Assembly (NCBI GenBank): GCA_003161515.1
Contig: PMOH01000313.1
Span: forward strand, 1 to 6,654
DNA from: Deltaproteobacteria bacterium
GTDB taxonomy: Bacteria > Desulfobacterota > Binatia > Binatales > Binataceae
Direction of reading: 5' to 3'
DNA length: 6,654 nt
In this document: in pieces, positions 5,837-6,654 of the stretch
How positions within the stretch are numbered: position 1 is the stretch's first letter
Layout of the letters: each line of letters starts with the position of its first letter
Notes under the pieces: generated by a model
Seen by the model: the letters and a program-made list of their open reading frames with translations, nothing else
The model's database searches: none
Told to the model about the DNA's origin: nothing
Position numbers and translations under genes: made by a program

Positions 5837-6654
5837 ATGTACTCAGGAGCAACAGGTTTGTGGGAGAGAATCCGCGAAAGCTGGCGAGACCCGATGGTCC
5901 GTCGCAACGCGGGTTACCTGATGGCCGGCAAGATGATCGGGCTCGCGCTCGTACTCTTGCTGATCACGAAATGGTATCTGCCCGCGACGGCCTACGCAGA
6001 CGCCGCACCAGCGCTGCCGCCGCCGCAAGTCAACGCGATCAACACCGTCTGGACGCTGGTCGCTGCCTACCTGGTTTTCTGCATGCAGGTCGGCTTCGTC
6101 ATGCTCGAGTCGGGATTCGCCCGCTCGCGTGAGACGGTAAACATCCTGGTCGAAGGAATCGCCGACACCTGCATATGTGGCGTGACCTTCTGGCTGTGGG
6201 GCTTTGCCTTCATGTTCTGCCCGGGCACGCCGTGGATCGGCACCACCGGCTTCATGCTGCACGGCCTCGCGCCGACCTACGGCACCACCGGCGTGCCGCT
6301 GCTCGCGTACTGGGTCTTCCAGTATGCGTTCGCGGACACCTGCTCGACGGTTACCTCGGGCGCAATGATCGGTCGCTGCGACTTCATTGGCGACTTGTTG
6401 TACAGCGTCGGCGTGACGGGTTTCATCTACCCGATCATCGGTCACTGGGCATGGGGCCCGGACGGATGGCTGGCGAACCTGAACCCGGTCAACTTCCATG
6501 ACTTCGCCGGCTCGACGGTCGTGCACACGATCGGCGGGACGATCTCGCTCGCAGGCGCAATCGCACTCGGACCCCGCCTCGGCCGCGTCTTCAAGCGCGA
6601 CGGCGGACAGCCGATGAAGCCGCACGACTTGATCATCGGCGCGACCGGCGGACT
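5837..6654 (+). CDS. amt: Ammonium transporter (Amt family), 3' end cut by the window
   Basis: The frame is open from ATG 5837 to the window edge: 272 codons of a protein that is usually about 400-480 residues. Amt proteins are trimeric inner-membrane channels that take up ammonium for nitrogen assimilation. Landmarks: VGFVMLESGFARSRETVNILVEGIAD (85-110), FQYAFADTCSTVTSGAMIGR (161-180), HWAWG (203-207) and DFAGSTVVHTIGG (222-234). By alignment with E. coli AmtB from memory, F165 matches gate F107 and W206 matches W148 (both pairs 41 residues apart), D222 matches D160, and H230 is the first histidine of the pore twin-His pair (H168). The second histidine lies beyond the window. The N-terminus is long: about 30 polar residues, a hydrophobic segment (32-48) and ATAYADAAP, which could be a signal peptide cut near 53-54, before the first channel helix at about 69-89. 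Upstream signals suggest sigma54 control. No glnK/glnB gene is in the window; it could lie downstream. Confidence 0.93.
   Translation, partial: MYSGATGLWERIRESWRDPMVRRNAGYLMAGKMIGLALVLLLITKWYLPATAYADAAPALPPPQVNAINTVWTLVAAYLVFCMQVGFVMLESGFARSRETVNILVEGIADTCICGVTFWLWGFAFMFCPGTPWIGTTGFMLHGLAPTYGTTGVPLLAYWVFQYAFADTCSTVTSGAMIGRCDFIGDLLYSVGVTGFIYPIIGHWAWGPDGWLANLNPVNFHDFAGSTVVHTIGGTISLAGAIALGPRLGRVFKRDGGQPMKPHDLIIGATGG

Noticed and set aside
5668..5907. 79-codon minus-strand open frame across the amt control region
   Set aside because: No recognisable family, and it overlaps the start of amt and its promoter elements.
5843..6625. 260-codon minus-strand open frame opposite amt
   Set aside because: The product is rich in Arg, Asp, Glu and Ala with no recognisable domain, while the plus strand carries clear Amt motifs. 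Long antisense frames are expected at this GC content.

Overview
The window is GC-rich, gene-dense bacterial DNA with six protein-coding genes, two of them cut by the window edges. There are no RNA genes, insertion sequences, CRISPR arrays or phage genes. Strong G/C preference at third codon positions, the mix of uncharacterised amidohydrolase, cyclase and nitroreductase families, and a NarL-type two-component pair suggest an uncultured soil or sediment bacterium. The deltaproteobacterial or Binatota-like range is a guess from family resemblance, not a demonstrated placement.

Left part (1-2124, minus strand): a two-gene operon read right to left. A cyclase-family metal hydrolase (1198-2124) is followed after 30 bases by an amidohydrolase of the ACMSD-like TIM-barrel superfamily (1-1167, 3' end outside the window). 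Both are metal-dependent hydrolase/lyase families, so they may act in sequence on one organic substrate, which the sequence does not identify. A sigma70-like promoter candidate lies in front of the cyclase gene, in a 102-base divergent intergenic region that also holds a 17-base inverted repeat.

Middle (2227-5529, plus strand): a 506-residue SagB/ThcOx-type flavin oxidoreductase with two nitroreductase-fold halves starts at a TTG codon. After 69 bases comes a membrane sensor histidine kinase of the HisKA_3 (NarL-partner) class. Its NarL/LuxR response regulator follows 15 bases after the kinase stop. Kinase and regulator are clearly one system; the oxidoreductase could be co-transcribed or a target, but that is inference.

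Right part (5530-6654): a 307-base intergenic region and then the first 272 codons of an Amt ammonium transporter (3' end outside the window). The intergenic region holds a short perfect hairpin, an IHF-like site, a candidate sigma54 -24/-12 promoter with exact GG-N10-GC spacing, and a leader stem-loop near the predicted transcription start. This layout fits nitrogen-regulated expression of amt.

No clearly new multi-gene system is visible. The points most worth a second look are the split flavin-site motifs of the two-domain oxidoreductase, the atypical receiver and kinase motifs of the two-component pair, the unassigned cyclase/amidohydrolase pair, and the architecture upstream of amt.
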